The translations under genes were made by a program, and so were the position numbers. Shown one piece after another: positions 16,321 to 24,959 of a stretch of DNA of 34,187 nt (positions are counted from its first letter, which is position 1; each line of letters opens with the position of its first letter). The DNA comes from an uncultured Marinicella sp. Its GTDB lineage: Bacteria > Pseudomonadota > Gammaproteobacteria > Xanthomonadales > Marinicellaceae. The notes under the pieces are model-generated. The model saw nothing but the letters and a program-made list of their open reading frames with translations. It ran no database searches and was not told the origin of the DNA. The stretch lies in contig CALDFB010000155.1 of assembly GCA_937942365.1 (NCBI GenBank), positions 1 through 34,187 on the forward strand, given 5' to 3'.

Positions 16321-16664
16321 CAAACATTACAATTCTCATCATCGGTGCATTGTTGTCGATCAGTATTTTATATCTGGTTCGCAAAGGAAAGATGCATGGT
16401 CCATATGCTACTTGGTGGCTTTTAGTGGCTTTGTGCGCAATTGTATTGTCAATATTTCCTAAAATAATTGATTGGGCAGCAGCACAAGTGGGCATCACAT
16501 ATCCGCCAACACTGTTATTGGTTTTGTCGGTCAGCTTAATTTTAATCAGAATGCTTACCATGGATATGGCGCTGACAAAAAAAGAACGCAAGATAAGACG
16601 TTTGACCCAAAAAATGGCCATGTTAGAAGAAGGTCAAAATAATCAGCAGGATAAGTCTGACTAA
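16317..16664 (+). CDS. DUF2304 small membrane protein
   Basis: A 115-residue protein with three hydrophobic helices (ITILIIGALLSISILYLV; TWWLLVALCAIVLSIF; PPTLLLVLSVSLILIRML) and a charged, lysine-rich C-terminal coiled segment. Length and layout fit DUF2304, a family that is usually encoded next to GT2 enzymes, as here with a 4-base overlap. A role as membrane partner of the GT2 is inferred from that recurrent neighbourhood. Confidence 0.85.
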   Translation: MTNITILIIGALLSISILYLVRKGKMHGPYATWWLLVALCAIVLSIFPKIIDWAAAQVGITYPPTLLLVLSVSLILIRMLTMDMALTKKERKIRRLTQKMAMLEEGQNNQQDKSD

Positions 16665-16685
16665 TCAGTAGCCAATCAGGCATTT

Positions 16686-17855
16686 ATGAATATATTACAT
16701 ATAGGCAAATTTTATCCACCTTATTATGGTGGTATGGAAAATTACTTATGTGATTTGGCGGAAGCTCAAGCGGTTCAAGGGCATAGAGTAGTTGTTTGGG
16801 TGCATAATCATGAATGGCGCGGCTTAACATCTTATACCAATGTGTCACGTGTGAGACGTGTGAAATTGATCAGGCAAAAATCACTTAAGCCTTTGTTTTT
16901 TACCCCAATCATGTTAGGTTTTAAACGCCAGATGAAACGCATTATTGCTGAGGAAAAACCTGATCTGATACATTTGCATTGGCCTAACCCAAGTTTATTT
17001 AAGTTGTTATTGAATCGACCAGCACGGCAAATTCCATGGGTGATCAGTTGGCACTCTGATATGGTTACCAGTTATAGTTCTTATGTACTTAAGCTGGTTT
17101 ATTTGTTGATTAAGCCATTTGAATCTATGTTGGTTAAGCATGGTCGTAGCTTACTGGTTTCAACCCAAGCCTATGCTGATTATTCAAAACAACTTCGCCA
17201 ACATACTGAAAAAACGCATGTAATCCCATTGGGAATTTCTACTCAGCATATCGATGAGTTAAAGACAAACCCTGAGTCAAAAAATTATTTCAGAGCCACA
17301 GAACATTGGCAAGTGAATCAATTCAAGTTATTTCATTTGGGTCGCCTGACATTTTATAAAAATCAAAAATTTTTAATCAATGCCATGAGAAACCTGCCTA
17401 AGGCTCAACTATTGATTGCAGGCAAAGGGCAATTACAAGACCAATTGAACAAGCAAATCATTGAGTTGGATTTGTCCAGCCAAGTAAAATTGTTAGGTGG
17501 TGTTGATATTGAGCAAGCCCATGCACTATTTGACAGTTGTGATATCTTTTGTATGGCTTCACATGATCGTGCTGAATCTTTTGGGGTGGTGTTGTTAGAA
17601 GCCATGTATCATAATAAGGTCATCTTAGTGCCTGATACAGCTGGATCAGGAATGAGTTGGTTAGCGGATAATTATCCCAAAGGTTTTGTTTATAAAAATA
17701 AAGATTGTGATGATTTCGTTGCAAAAGTGGAATTTATCCGACAAAATTTTAATGAAATCATGTCTGAACCAAGCGAGTTCGGTTTTCAGATGAAACACAT
17801 AGTTGAATCTGTGGGGCAGCATTACCAGACAGTTTTAAGCGGAGAGAAACAGTGA
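16686..17855 (+). CDS. Glycosyltransferase family 4
   Basis: A 389-residue GT-B protein. The N-terminus NILHIGKFYPPYYGGMENYL is a classic GT4 start. HLHWPNPSLFKLL and WVISWHSDMVTSYS belong to the acceptor domain. The nucleotide-sugar domain starts near FHLGRLTFYKNQKFLI and contains LLIAGKGQLQDQL and the EX7E signature SHDRAESFGVVLLEAMY. It follows the DUF2304 gene by 21 bases and ends by overlapping the GTG start of the zinc lipoprotein gene (GTGA), so the four genes from 15640 to 19594 are probably one transcript. The donor and acceptor are unknown. Confidence 0.92.
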   Translation: MNILHIGKFYPPYYGGMENYLCDLAEAQAVQGHRVVVWVHNHEWRGLTSYTNVSRVRRVKLIRQKSLKPLFFTPIMLGFKRQMKRIIAEEKPDLIHLHWPNPSLFKLLLNRPARQIPWVISWHSDMVTSYSSYVLKLVYLLIKPFESMLVKHGRSLLVSTQAYADYSKQLRQHTEKTHVIPLGISTQHIDELKTNPESKNYFRATEHWQVNQFKLFHLGRLTFYKNQKFLINAMRNLPKAQLLIAGKGQLQDQLNKQIIELDLSSQVKLLGGVDIEQAHALFDSCDIFCMASHDRAESFGVVLLEAMYHNKVILVPDTAGSGMSWLADNYPKGFVYKNKDCDDFVAKVEFIRQNFNEIMSEPSEFGFQMKHIVESVGQHYQTVLSGEKQ

Positions 17856-19594
17856 ATAACTTTTTAAAATTAAATATATGTATGTTAATGGTGTTAAGTT
17901 TGCTGGCTTGTGAAAGTCAACAAGAGAGTGATCAATCGCCGGTCACAAAGCAAACAGTTGAAAGTGATGTGGCTAAGCAGCCATCTGTTAAGCCAAGTCA
18001 AGATGAAATGTATTATCAAAAAGACCCTTTGCGAGAACCCATTAAAAAAAATCATGAACACTTACTCAATAAATACGCTACATTTAGATTGACCAGTGAT
18101 TTATCACATTTAACAGAAAATCAAAGAAAGATGTTAGGAATTCTGGTTGACGCAGCTGAGATTATGGATGAGTTGTTTTGGTTGCAAAGTTACGGTCCTA
18201 AGAAGCCTTTTTTGGATGGAATAAAGAACCAAAGGTTGCGTAAGTTTGCCGACATCAACTATGGCCCTTGGGATCGTTTAGATGGTGATAAGCCATTTCT
18301 AGAAGGCTATGAATCTAAGTTTTTAGGTGCTAACTTCTATCCCAAGGACTTAGATAAAGCTGATTTTGAGGCTAAGGCCAGTGCGGGAATGAAAGATTTA
18401 TATACTCAGGTTTTTCGTGATAAGCAGGGTGGGCTTTCTTATGCGCCATTTCATCATCTTTACGAGCGACAATTAAAGCAGGCTTCTGCTTTATTGAATC
18501 AAGCTGCAGCGTTGGCAGAAGATGCTGGGTTTGAAAAATATTTAAAATTACGTGCACAAGCATTGTTAAATGATGAGTTCAAGGCGTCTGACTTGGCTTG
18601 GATGGATATGAAGAACAATCAAATTGAATTGGTGATTGGACCAATTGAAACTTATGAAGATCAATTGTTTGGTTATAAAGCAGCTTATGAAGCTTACGTT
18701 TTGATTAAAGATTTAGCCTGGAGTGAGAAATTGGCTAAATTCGCCGCTTTTTTACCGCAATTACAAAAAGAGTTACCTGTTGCAGATGCATTTAAAACCG
18801 AAACCCCTGGAACTGATTCAGACCTGAATGCTTATGATGCGATTTATTATGCAGGTCACTCCAATGCAGGAAGTAAAACCATTGCCATTAATTTGCCCAA
18901 TGACGAAAGTGTGCAATTGGAAAAGGGTACACGTCGCCTACAACTTAAAAATGTTATGCAGGCTAAATTTGAAAAAATCTTACTGCCTATTGCCAATGAA
19001 CTGGTTACACCGAATCAGCGTAAACATGTCACATTCAATGCTTTTTTTGCCAATACCATGTTTCATGAGGTGGCACATGGTTTAGGTGTTAAAAACACCA
19101 TTAACGACAAAGGTACAGTGAGAACAGCATTGAAAGAACTGGCCTCACCAATTGAAGAAGGTAAAGCCGATATCTTAGGTTTGTACATGGTTGAGAAATT
19201 GCATCACATGGGAGAGTTAGAAGAGGGTGAAATGATGGATTATTACACCACCTTTATGGCAGGTATTTTCCGTTCGGTTAGATTTGGTTCAAGTTCTGCT
19301 CATGGGGTAGCTAATCTGCTTAGGTTCAATTATTTTTCAGAAGCTGGTGCATTCAGTTACGATGAAAAGACCGGGCAATATACGGTTGATGCACAAAAAA
19401 TGTCAACGGCTGTGGCTTCATTGTCGCAAAAAATCTTAACCTATCAGGCCACAGGTGATTACAACGGGGTTAAAGAATGGTTCAACGATAAGGGACAAAT
19501 CAATGAACAACTGGCGCACTCTTTGAAACGTGTCAATGAAACAGTTATACCTGTTGATGTAGTTTTTGAACAGGGTATGAAATATTTAAATTAG
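17852..19594 (+). CDS. M49-like (dipeptidyl-peptidase III family) zinc lipoprotein
   Basis: A 580-residue protein with a lipoprotein signal (hydrophobic stretch ending in SLLAC, cysteine at about residue 20). The metal site is clear: H405-E-V-A-H409-G-L-G and, 26 residues later, E435-E-G-K-A-D440. This HExxH plus EExxAD layout occurs in the bacterial and plant branch related to dipeptidyl-peptidase III (M49), whose classical members have an HExxxH site. Whether these bacterial proteins cleave dipeptides is not established. It would sit in the periplasm, anchored to a membrane. Its start overlaps the GT4 stop (GTGA), so it travels with the glycan genes; the functional link is not evident. Confidence 0.82.
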   Translation: MNNFLKLNICMLMVLSLLACESQQESDQSPVTKQTVESDVAKQPSVKPSQDEMYYQKDPLREPIKKNHEHLLNKYATFRLTSDLSHLTENQRKMLGILVDAAEIMDELFWLQSYGPKKPFLDGIKNQRLRKFADINYGPWDRLDGDKPFLEGYESKFLGANFYPKDLDKADFEAKASAGMKDLYTQVFRDKQGGLSYAPFHHLYERQLKQASALLNQAAALAEDAGFEKYLKLRAQALLNDEFKASDLAWMDMKNNQIELVIGPIETYEDQLFGYKAAYEAYVLIKDLAWSEKLAKFAAFLPQLQKELPVADAFKTETPGTDSDLNAYDAIYYAGHSNAGSKTIAINLPNDESVQLEKGTRRLQLKNVMQAKFEKILLPIANELVTPNQRKHVTFNAFFANTMFHEVAHGLGVKNTINDKGTVRTALKELASPIEEGKADILGLYMVEKLHHMGELEEGEMMDYYTTFMAGIFRSVRFGSSSAHGVANLLRFNYFSEAGAFSYDEKTGQYTVDAQKMSTAVASLSQKILTYQATGDYNGVKEWFNDKGQINEQLAHSLKRVNETVIPVDVVFEQGMKYLN

Positions 19595-19619
19595 ATCAAA
19601 CCATTTAATAAAACCAGAA

Positions 19620-19654
19620 GGCCTGAGGTTATTTATGATTTTAAGGCCCTTTTT
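19620..19654 (+). terminator. Weak terminator candidate after the zinc lipoprotein gene
   Basis: GGCCT (19620-19624) can pair with AGGCC (19644-19648), followed by CTTTTT. The stem is only five base pairs and the loop is long, and the element overlaps the 3' end of the convergent membrane-protein gene. Confidence 0.35.
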
Positions 19655-21032
19655 GTTCAGGGTGAAAGTGCTCTACTTTTATTAACATGTTAAACAGAAG
19701 AAATAGGTAACAAGGTGTTAATTGTAAAATCAGTCGATTGATGGCGGTTAAATCTAAGGCCCATTTGCTGGCCTCGGTAAAATAAAACAAAAACAAAAAA
19801 CACAACAAAGCAGAGATGAAAAATGTTTGAGCGACTTTATAGGCTTGGTCATGACGCTGGGTCAAAAATGTCACCATCAAAAATGGCAAGCCCAGCCAAA
19901 TGATCGACCAGTTGTTTTGCCATAAAAAACTGGTCAGCAGTTGATCTGTGATGTTTTGAAACTGAATGGGTGTATCTATTAGATTGAAAATAACAATCCT
20001 TTGTTGATTGATCACCAGGTCGCCAAATGGAAAATGAAAGTTGATGACATTTGAAGCAAACAGGAAAGCGAAAATTAGCGTAAAAGCAGTAATCCAATAT
20101 TTTTTTTTGTGTTGCCATAAATTGACCAAAACGTAGGCTACTGCAAATAACAGTAACCATATCCAGCCCTCTAGTTTAAGCATAGGTAAAATAAATAAAT
20201 AGCAAATCAGTGCAATACCTGTGTCAATTCGTTTTGATTCTTTACAGTCTACCAATGTGAGTAAAAGCAACATGATGTACATGGCCATCCAAATGTCTGC
20301 ATACCCCTGAATCATCAAATGGTTGTTGATCATTGGCGTTGTAAATAAAGCGATCATAGCAAAGGCTTGTAAGTATGTTGTGCCATTGTTCTTCGCAAGC
20401 CTTTGTACCATTAACATTGAAATTAGGGTAAAAGCAAATAAATTAACCACATAAGTAATGGCAAAGCCGTCGTTGCTTAGCAACATGGGTAAATAGTAAA
20501 TCAGAGATAGGCCATCAGGGTAGTTGGCAGCATGGTTATAAATGGATTGATGGTTTAATAACCACTCATCCCAATCATGAATGTCGGTATTCAAACCATG
20601 TAGTACCCATTGCTGGGCTCGCCCTTCCCAGACTGCCCAAGAATCCCAAGCTATATTAGGTAGCATGTGACCATTCCAATAAATTAATAATGCACAAGCA
20701 CAAGCCAGACTGAATAGCGCAGTTGGTGGGCTGAGCCATTTGAAAGATAGTTGTGAACTGATCGAGCTAGCATGCCAAGCGATTAATAAAATGGCTGCAA
20801 CTAGAATCAAAATAATGATAATCAATATCGTTATAACTGACCAGTTAAATAACTGTAAGGTATTGAACAAAAGAACATGGAAAAATACCCCCTGAAAAAA
20901 TGCATGGCTTACAAATTCTGTTTTAGTCTCAAGGATCCATTTGTTTTTGATCAGGAGGTTAACAGTTTGCCTAAAACCAGCTCCCAGAACCAAAAAATAA
21001 ATAATGTAAGCCAATCCAAGTAATACAATCAT
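19641..21032 (-). CDS. Polytopic membrane protein, putative GT-C type glycosyltransferase
   Basis: A 463-residue protein with about ten to twelve membrane helices. The ATG at 21032 overlaps the stop of the preceding gene (ATGA), so it is preferred over the TTG at 21050, which adds six residues. Between early helices is a loop with acidic and aromatic residues (AWDSWAVWEGRAQQW, then HDWDEWLLNHQSIYNHAANYPDG), the place where GT-C enzymes such as family 39 carry their catalytic acid. No specific family is recognised. Such proteins take sugars from polyprenyl-phosphate donors, which would fit the GT2 enzyme in this cluster. The assignment is inferred from topology and context. Confidence 0.6.
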   Translation of the reverse strand: MIVLLGLAYIIYFLVLGAGFRQTVNLLIKNKWILETKTEFVSHAFFQGVFFHVLLFNTLQLFNWSVITILIIIILILVAAILLIAWHASSISSQLSFKWLSPPTALFSLACACALLIYWNGHMLPNIAWDSWAVWEGRAQQWVLHGLNTDIHDWDEWLLNHQSIYNHAANYPDGLSLIYYLPMLLSNDGFAITYVVNLFAFTLISMLMVQRLAKNNGTTYLQAFAMIALFTTPMINNHLMIQGYADIWMAMYIMLLLLTLVDCKESKRIDTGIALICYLFILPMLKLEGWIWLLLFAVAYVLVNLWQHKKKYWITAFTLIFAFLFASNVINFHFPFGDLVINQQRIVIFNLIDTPIQFQNITDQLLTSFLWQNNWSIIWLGLPFLMVTFLTQRHDQAYKVAQTFFISALLCFLFLFYFTEASKWALDLTAINRLILQLTPCYLFLLFNMLIKVEHFHPEQKGP

Positions 21033-22189
21033 TTTTTTCTCAATAAACAAAAGTCTTCATCAACGTGTAAAACCTCAACTGAATTATCGAGCCAATCGAA
21101 TCTTGCCGGGTAATTACAGTACCTGACTTGTTGTTTCACAGCAATAAAGATAAATTCTTTATCACGAGAGCTGTTTAACGGGTTTTCTTTGTCAAAATGT
21201 ATGGCTAAATTAAAGTGTCTTAAGTGGTGTTTAAGTCTGAGTTTGAAAAAGCTGTTGCTACCCACCAATACGTAACGAGAAATGGTGGGAAATTGTTTTG
21301 AAAGTTGATTGAGCTGAGCTGTGATAAGGTCAGCCAACCTCAGACTGTCTTGATCTACAGCATTGATGAGCTTTTGTTCATTTGAAAAAGCGTGTTTGAT
21401 TTGGTCATGCTGTTTCAAGCGAGACGATACGAAGAAAAAACTGCTGAACATCCATGCCATGAAAAATGTCAGCAGTAAATGTTTGCCATCAATTTTAAAA
21501 AGCAAAAACATCAAAGTTGATATGATGACCCAACTGCCTAGCCTGTAAATCAAGCTTTTTAAGTGTAAGTTGCTGCTGTTGGTATAGCCATTGATGGCAC
21601 TCAGCTTTAAAGGAGTGAAGTGATTCCAATGACTGAGGTTGGTTGCCATTTGGCTTTGATTTTCAAGTCGACCAAGGTGAATTGATTTGAATGAAATCTG
21701 ATCTTGAAAACTATGATTGATTCCTAACTCTGGTAAGGAGTTAATCATCAAATGAAGGTCTTCAATTTCATCTACGTTTTTAGTTTGAAAGTCAATTGGG
21801 TTGATTGAATGGGTGTTTTGGTTAAGTGTTCGTTGATAAACATGGTCTTTGACACGCCAGTTTAATGTGATTTGAATGTTTTGTTTGTAGATGTAATCGG
21901 TAATGATTAAGGCATCAAAATGAGTCAGGTCGTGAGGTAATTTTTCAGTGTTGATGTTTAATCGTAGCTGGCCTGGAACAGCGGCATGATAGTGGTTATC
22001 GCTGTAAAAAAAGAATTTAGGTTCAACCTTTAAGTAGGGGATCAAAGGCAGTGAGTTATTTGATTTGTCATAACTGTTAGTCCCGGAGTAAACTAAACAG
22101 ATCGCAAGAGCAAGCATTGATAACAGCCAGTAAATTGTTGACTTTCTGTCCAAAATTGTAACTATTCCTCTAAATAAGTTGTCAGGCAC
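21029..22189 (-). CDS. Membrane protein of unknown function
   Basis: 386 residues with one membrane helix near the N-terminus (TIYWLLSMLALAICLVYSG, about 18-36), a beta-rich extracytoplasmic region, a pair of membrane helices around residues 210-250 (LGSWVIISTLMFLLF; LLLTFFMAWMFSSFFFV) and a second soluble domain with alternating strands. I do not recognise a family. It is coupled by ATGA to the polytopic protein that follows, so both probably serve one glycan-related step. The GTG at 22189 has no ribosome binding site; a TTG at 22153, behind an AGAGGA sequence, would shorten the protein by 12 residues. Confidence 0.62.
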   Translation of the reverse strand: MPDNLFRGIVTILDRKSTIYWLLSMLALAICLVYSGTNSYDKSNNSLPLIPYLKVEPKFFFYSDNHYHAAVPGQLRLNINTEKLPHDLTHFDALIITDYIYKQNIQITLNWRVKDHVYQRTLNQNTHSINPIDFQTKNVDEIEDLHLMINSLPELGINHSFQDQISFKSIHLGRLENQSQMATNLSHWNHFTPLKLSAINGYTNSSNLHLKSLIYRLGSWVIISTLMFLLFKIDGKHLLLTFFMAWMFSSFFFVSSRLKQHDQIKHAFSNEQKLINAVDQDSLRLADLITAQLNQLSKQFPTISRYVLVGSNSFFKLRLKHHLRHFNLAIHFDKENPLNSSRDKEFIFIAVKQQVRYCNYPARFDWLDNSVEVLHVDEDFCLLRKK

Positions 22190-22311
22190 ATTATAAATAA
22201 ATTTTATAATAGATAGTTTTTTTTAGCACTCGTTTTTGATTGGGTGTTTTGATAAGTTATTTAGATGGCTGTCCTAAATAGTGACTTACCTCAATATTTT
22301 ATTAATTAGCA

Positions 22312-22341
22312 TTGATATTGTGCTGATAATAAAGCTACAAT
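22312..22341 (+). promoter_or_regulatory. Candidate promoter for the FHA gene
   Basis: TTGATA (22312-22317) and TACAAT (22336-22341) with 18 bases between. The ATG of the FHA gene lies 26 bases beyond. No Shine-Dalgarno sequence is visible in that short leader. Confidence 0.45.
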
Positions 22342-22367
22342 CTTTTCGTGTATTCTAATTTATTTAC

Positions 22368-23138
22368 ATGTATTTAGTCATAGAAAACAATAAAAAATCA
22401 TTTTCTTTCCCTGCCAATGGTACTTTGGTAGTGGGCAACGATGCTGATTGTGATGTACAAATTAATCATCCTAAAATTTGGGGGCGACACTTCGTTATCA
22501 CACAAAACAGCTACGGTTGTGTGTTGAGGGTGTTTCAAGACTCTGTTTTGGTTAATGGTCAAGCCATAACAGAAAAATGTATATTGGATACTGGCGATGT
22601 CTTACAAGTGGGTGAGCTTTCATTCAGATTGCTAGATGACAGCTACATTCCCAAAGATTCTTATCTGAATTACACCAATGTAAAGATTAAGAGTAACCCA
22701 AACGTTTCTTCCGTTTATGGTATCAGAAGTTTCTCAGCAGAAAATATGGGTGAATTTGTTATTGATGATTTTCATCATCCTGATGGATGGCATGTTTTTC
22801 GTAAAGAAAATGAATTACATTTTATTGACAGCAAGCACACCACTTTTCTTAATGGTTTGCAGATAGCCCAAGCAAATCTGAGTAATGGTGATGTGATATC
22901 GAGTGAAAAATACAAGTATAAAGTTGAATTACCAGGTACTTCTGGTTTTTCTAAATTTAGCCCATCCCATCCAAGAAATGTTCTACTCAGTGAGTCAATG
23001 GATAGCGGTAATACTCAGGCAGACGAGAGAAGTGGTGAGTTAGGTGCTGGTTTTTTTAAGAATAACCTATGGTGGTTAACCTTGCTGGTGGGTTTGAGTG
23101 TGCTAACACTTCTGATATTGAATAATCCCAGCACATGA
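22368..23138 (+). CDS. Tail-anchored protein with two FHA domains
   Basis: A 256-residue protein. FHA domain 1 covers about residues 1-93: VVGNDADCDVQI, GRHFVI and VNGQAI mark the phosphothreonine-binding loops. A second FHA-like domain covers about 107-190 (FVIDDFHHPDGWHVF, TTFLNGLQI, SNGDVI), with weaker loop conservation. One membrane helix at the C-terminus (LWWLTLLVGLSVLTLLIL) anchors it, with both FHA domains in the cytoplasm. FHA domains read phosphorylated threonines, yet no Ser/Thr kinase, phosphatase or type VI secretion gene is in the window. It stands alone ahead of the rplU promoter. Confidence 0.8.
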   Translation: MYLVIENNKKSFSFPANGTLVVGNDADCDVQINHPKIWGRHFVITQNSYGCVLRVFQDSVLVNGQAITEKCILDTGDVLQVGELSFRLLDDSYIPKDSYLNYTNVKIKSNPNVSSVYGIRSFSAENMGEFVIDDFHHPDGWHVFRKENELHFIDSKHTTFLNGLQIAQANLSNGDVISSEKYKYKVELPGTSGFSKFSPSHPRNVLLSESMDSGNTQADERSGELGAGFFKNNLWWLTLLVGLSVLTLLILNNPST

Positions 23139-23190
23139 GGTCTGTTTCTGCACGGCCACTAAATTGCTTTCAATTCTCTTGAGAATTAGG

Positions 23191-23219
23191 TTGACCAATT
23201 AAATTAATTTAAGTAAAAT
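23191..23219 (+). promoter_or_regulatory. Promoter of the rplU-rpmA unit
   Basis: TTGACC (23191-23196) and TAAAAT (23214-23219) with the optimal 17-base spacer, about 40 bases before the L21 start codon. An inverted repeat AATTCTC-TT-GAGAATT (23172-23187) lies four bases upstream of the -35 element and might be a protein binding site. Confidence 0.7.
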
Positions 23220-23258
23220 CCCCGCTCTTTTTAAGAACAACCGAATTGGAGCAGTTTC

Positions 23259-23567
23259 ATGCACGCAGTTGTAGCTACAGGTGGCAAACAATACAGAATC
23301 AAAGAAGGCGATGTCATTAAAGTTGAATCGTTGAAAGTTGAAGCTGGTGATAAAATTAAATTAGATCAAGTTTTGATGGTTTCTGATGGAGAAAATATCG
23401 AAATAGGAAAACCTTTGTTAGATGGGAAGACTGTTTCAGCAGAAGTTTTATCCAATGGTCGCCACAAAAAAGTAAGAATCATAAAATTCAAAAGACGTAA
23501 GCACCACATGAAGCAAATGGGTCATCGTCAGAATTTTACTGAATTGAAAATCACTAAAATAGGATAA
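23259..23567 (+). CDS. rplU: 50S ribosomal protein L21
   Basis: A 102-residue protein matching L21 over its whole length: [19 protein letters not shown] at the start, and the C-terminal [20 protein letters not shown] that contacts 23S rRNA. It is followed after 14 bases by rpmA, the standard order in bacteria, and then by obgE. The start ATG has a GGAG ribosome binding site. Confidence 0.98.
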   Translation: MHAVVATGGKQYRIKEGDVIKVESLKVEAGDKIKLDQVLMVSDGENIEIGKPLLDGKTVSAEVLSNGRHKKVRIIKFKRRKHHMKQMGHRQNFTELKITKIG

Positions 23568-23581
23568 AGAGGTAAAACGTC

Positions 23582-23842
23582 ATGGCTCATAAGAAAGCAG
23601 CAGGTAGTACTAATAATGGTCGCGATTCAAATCCTAATTACCTAGGTGTAAAAATGTATGGTGGTCAATCAGCCATTGCTGGAAATATTTTAGTTCGTCA
23701 AAGAGGAACTAAAGTACACGCAGGTGAAAATGTAGGTATGGGTAAAGACCATACTTTATTTGCATTAAAAGACGGTGTAGTTAAATTCGTTAAGAAAGGG
23801 AAAAAATACCGTCAGTACGTTACCATAGAAACACAAAGTTAA
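23582..23842 (+). CDS. rpmA: 50S ribosomal protein L27
   Basis: An 86-residue protein with the typical [17 protein letters not shown] start, which reaches toward the peptidyl-transferase centre, and the conserved [20 protein letters not shown] and [11 protein letters not shown] segments. There is no N-terminal extension that would need cleavage, as in Firmicutes. A terminator follows 38 bases after the stop. Confidence 0.98.
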   Translation: MAHKKAAGSTNNGRDSNPNYLGVKMYGGQSAIAGNILVRQRGTKVHAGENVGMGKDHTLFALKDGVVKFVKKGKKYRQYVTIETQS

Positions 23843-23880
23843 ATAACAGTAAAACAGTTTTTAACAAAATTGATTAATCA

Positions 23881-23908
23881 AAGCTCACTTTTAAGTGGGC
23901 TTTTTTTA
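23881..23908 (+). terminator. Rho-independent terminator after rpmA
   Basis: AAGCTCACTT (23881-23890) pairs with AAGTGGGCTT (23893-23902), one G-T pair, running into a T tract to 23907. It separates the ribosomal genes from obgE, though read-through is common for this arrangement. Confidence 0.85.
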
Positions 23909-23930
23909 TAGACAAGATTATAGTTAGCCC

Positions 23931-24959
23931 ATGAAATTTGTAGATGAAGTAAAGATAACAGTTAAAGCGGGTAATGGTGGCAGTGGTTCTGCCAGTTTCA
24001 GACGCGAAAAATTCGTAGCTTATGGAGGTCCTGATGGCGGTGATGGAGGGCATGGTGGATCAGTTATCTTGCAAGGTGACCAAGGTTTGAATACTTTGGT
24101 AGATTTCAGGCATAAAAAACGTTTTGATGCGCCCAATGGCCAGTCAGGAAAAGGTCGACAAATGTATGGCAAGGGTGGTGATGACTTTATCATTAAAGTA
24201 CCCACAGGTACTGAAGTATACGATTTGGAAACAGATCAAAAATTAGGTGATATAACAGCCCATAAACAACAGTTGGTGATAGCTAAAGGCGGTAAAGGTG
24301 GGTTGGGAAATATGCACTTTAAGAGTTCAGTTAATCGCGCCCCGAAACAATTCACTTCAGGAGAACAAGGTCAGCTTCGTGAAATTAAACTTGAGTTGAA
24401 AGTTTTGGCGGATGTGGGCTTGTTAGGTTTTCCTAATGCCGGGAAATCAACTTTTGTCAATGCGGTATCTAAAGCCAGACCCAAAATTGCCGACTATCCA
24501 TTCACTACTTTGTATCCAGCTTTGGGTGTTGTACCGATTGATGCAGATACCAGCTTCGTCGTTGCAGACATACCGGGTATCATTGAAGGTGCGGCAGAAG
24601 GTGCTGGTTTGGGGATTCAATTTTTAAAGCATTTACAAAGAACGGGTTTGTTGTTGCATATGATTGAGTTACCAGCCTACGAAGGGGCTTCAGACCCGGT
24701 TACTCAATTTGAGCAATTATCAGAAGAATTGGTGAAATTTTCTGAGCAATTAGAAGAGAAACAGCGCTGGTTAGTATTCACAAAGGCTGATGTGACCACA
24801 GAAACTGAAGCGAAAGAATGGGCAGCCGGTTATGCCAAATCAATCGATTGGCAAGGCAAGTACTATTTAATTTCATCAATCACAAAATTTGGTCTGAATG
24901 AATTATTGAAAGACATTGCAAGTTACTTGTTTGCCGAGGAAGATGAGTGGCTCAAGTAA
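23931..24959 (+). CDS. obgE: Obg GTPase, ribosome assembly
   Basis: A 342-residue essential GTPase that binds the 50S subunit and links assembly to stress signals. The glycine-rich Obg fold is at the N-terminus (GNGGSGSASFRREK, PDGGDGGHGGSV). The G domain has G1 GFPNAGKS (166-173), the switch segment YPFTTLYPALGV and G3 DIPG (213-216), with TKAD as G4. The acidic C-terminal tail seen in E. coli (390 residues) is essentially absent. The gene ends in an 8-base convergent overlap with the LysR gene. Confidence 0.97.
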   Translation: MKFVDEVKITVKAGNGGSGSASFRREKFVAYGGPDGGDGGHGGSVILQGDQGLNTLVDFRHKKRFDAPNGQSGKGRQMYGKGGDDFIIKVPTGTEVYDLETDQKLGDITAHKQQLVIAKGGKGGLGNMHFKSSVNRAPKQFTSGEQGQLREIKLELKVLADVGLLGFPNAGKSTFVNAVSKARPKIADYPFTTLYPALGVVPIDADTSFVVADIPGIIEGAAEGAGLGIQFLKHLQRTGLLLHMIELPAYEGASDPVTQFEQLSEELVKFSEQLEEKQRWLVFTKADVTTETEAKEWAAGYAKSIDWQGKYYLISSITKFGLNELLKDIASYLFAEEDEWLK

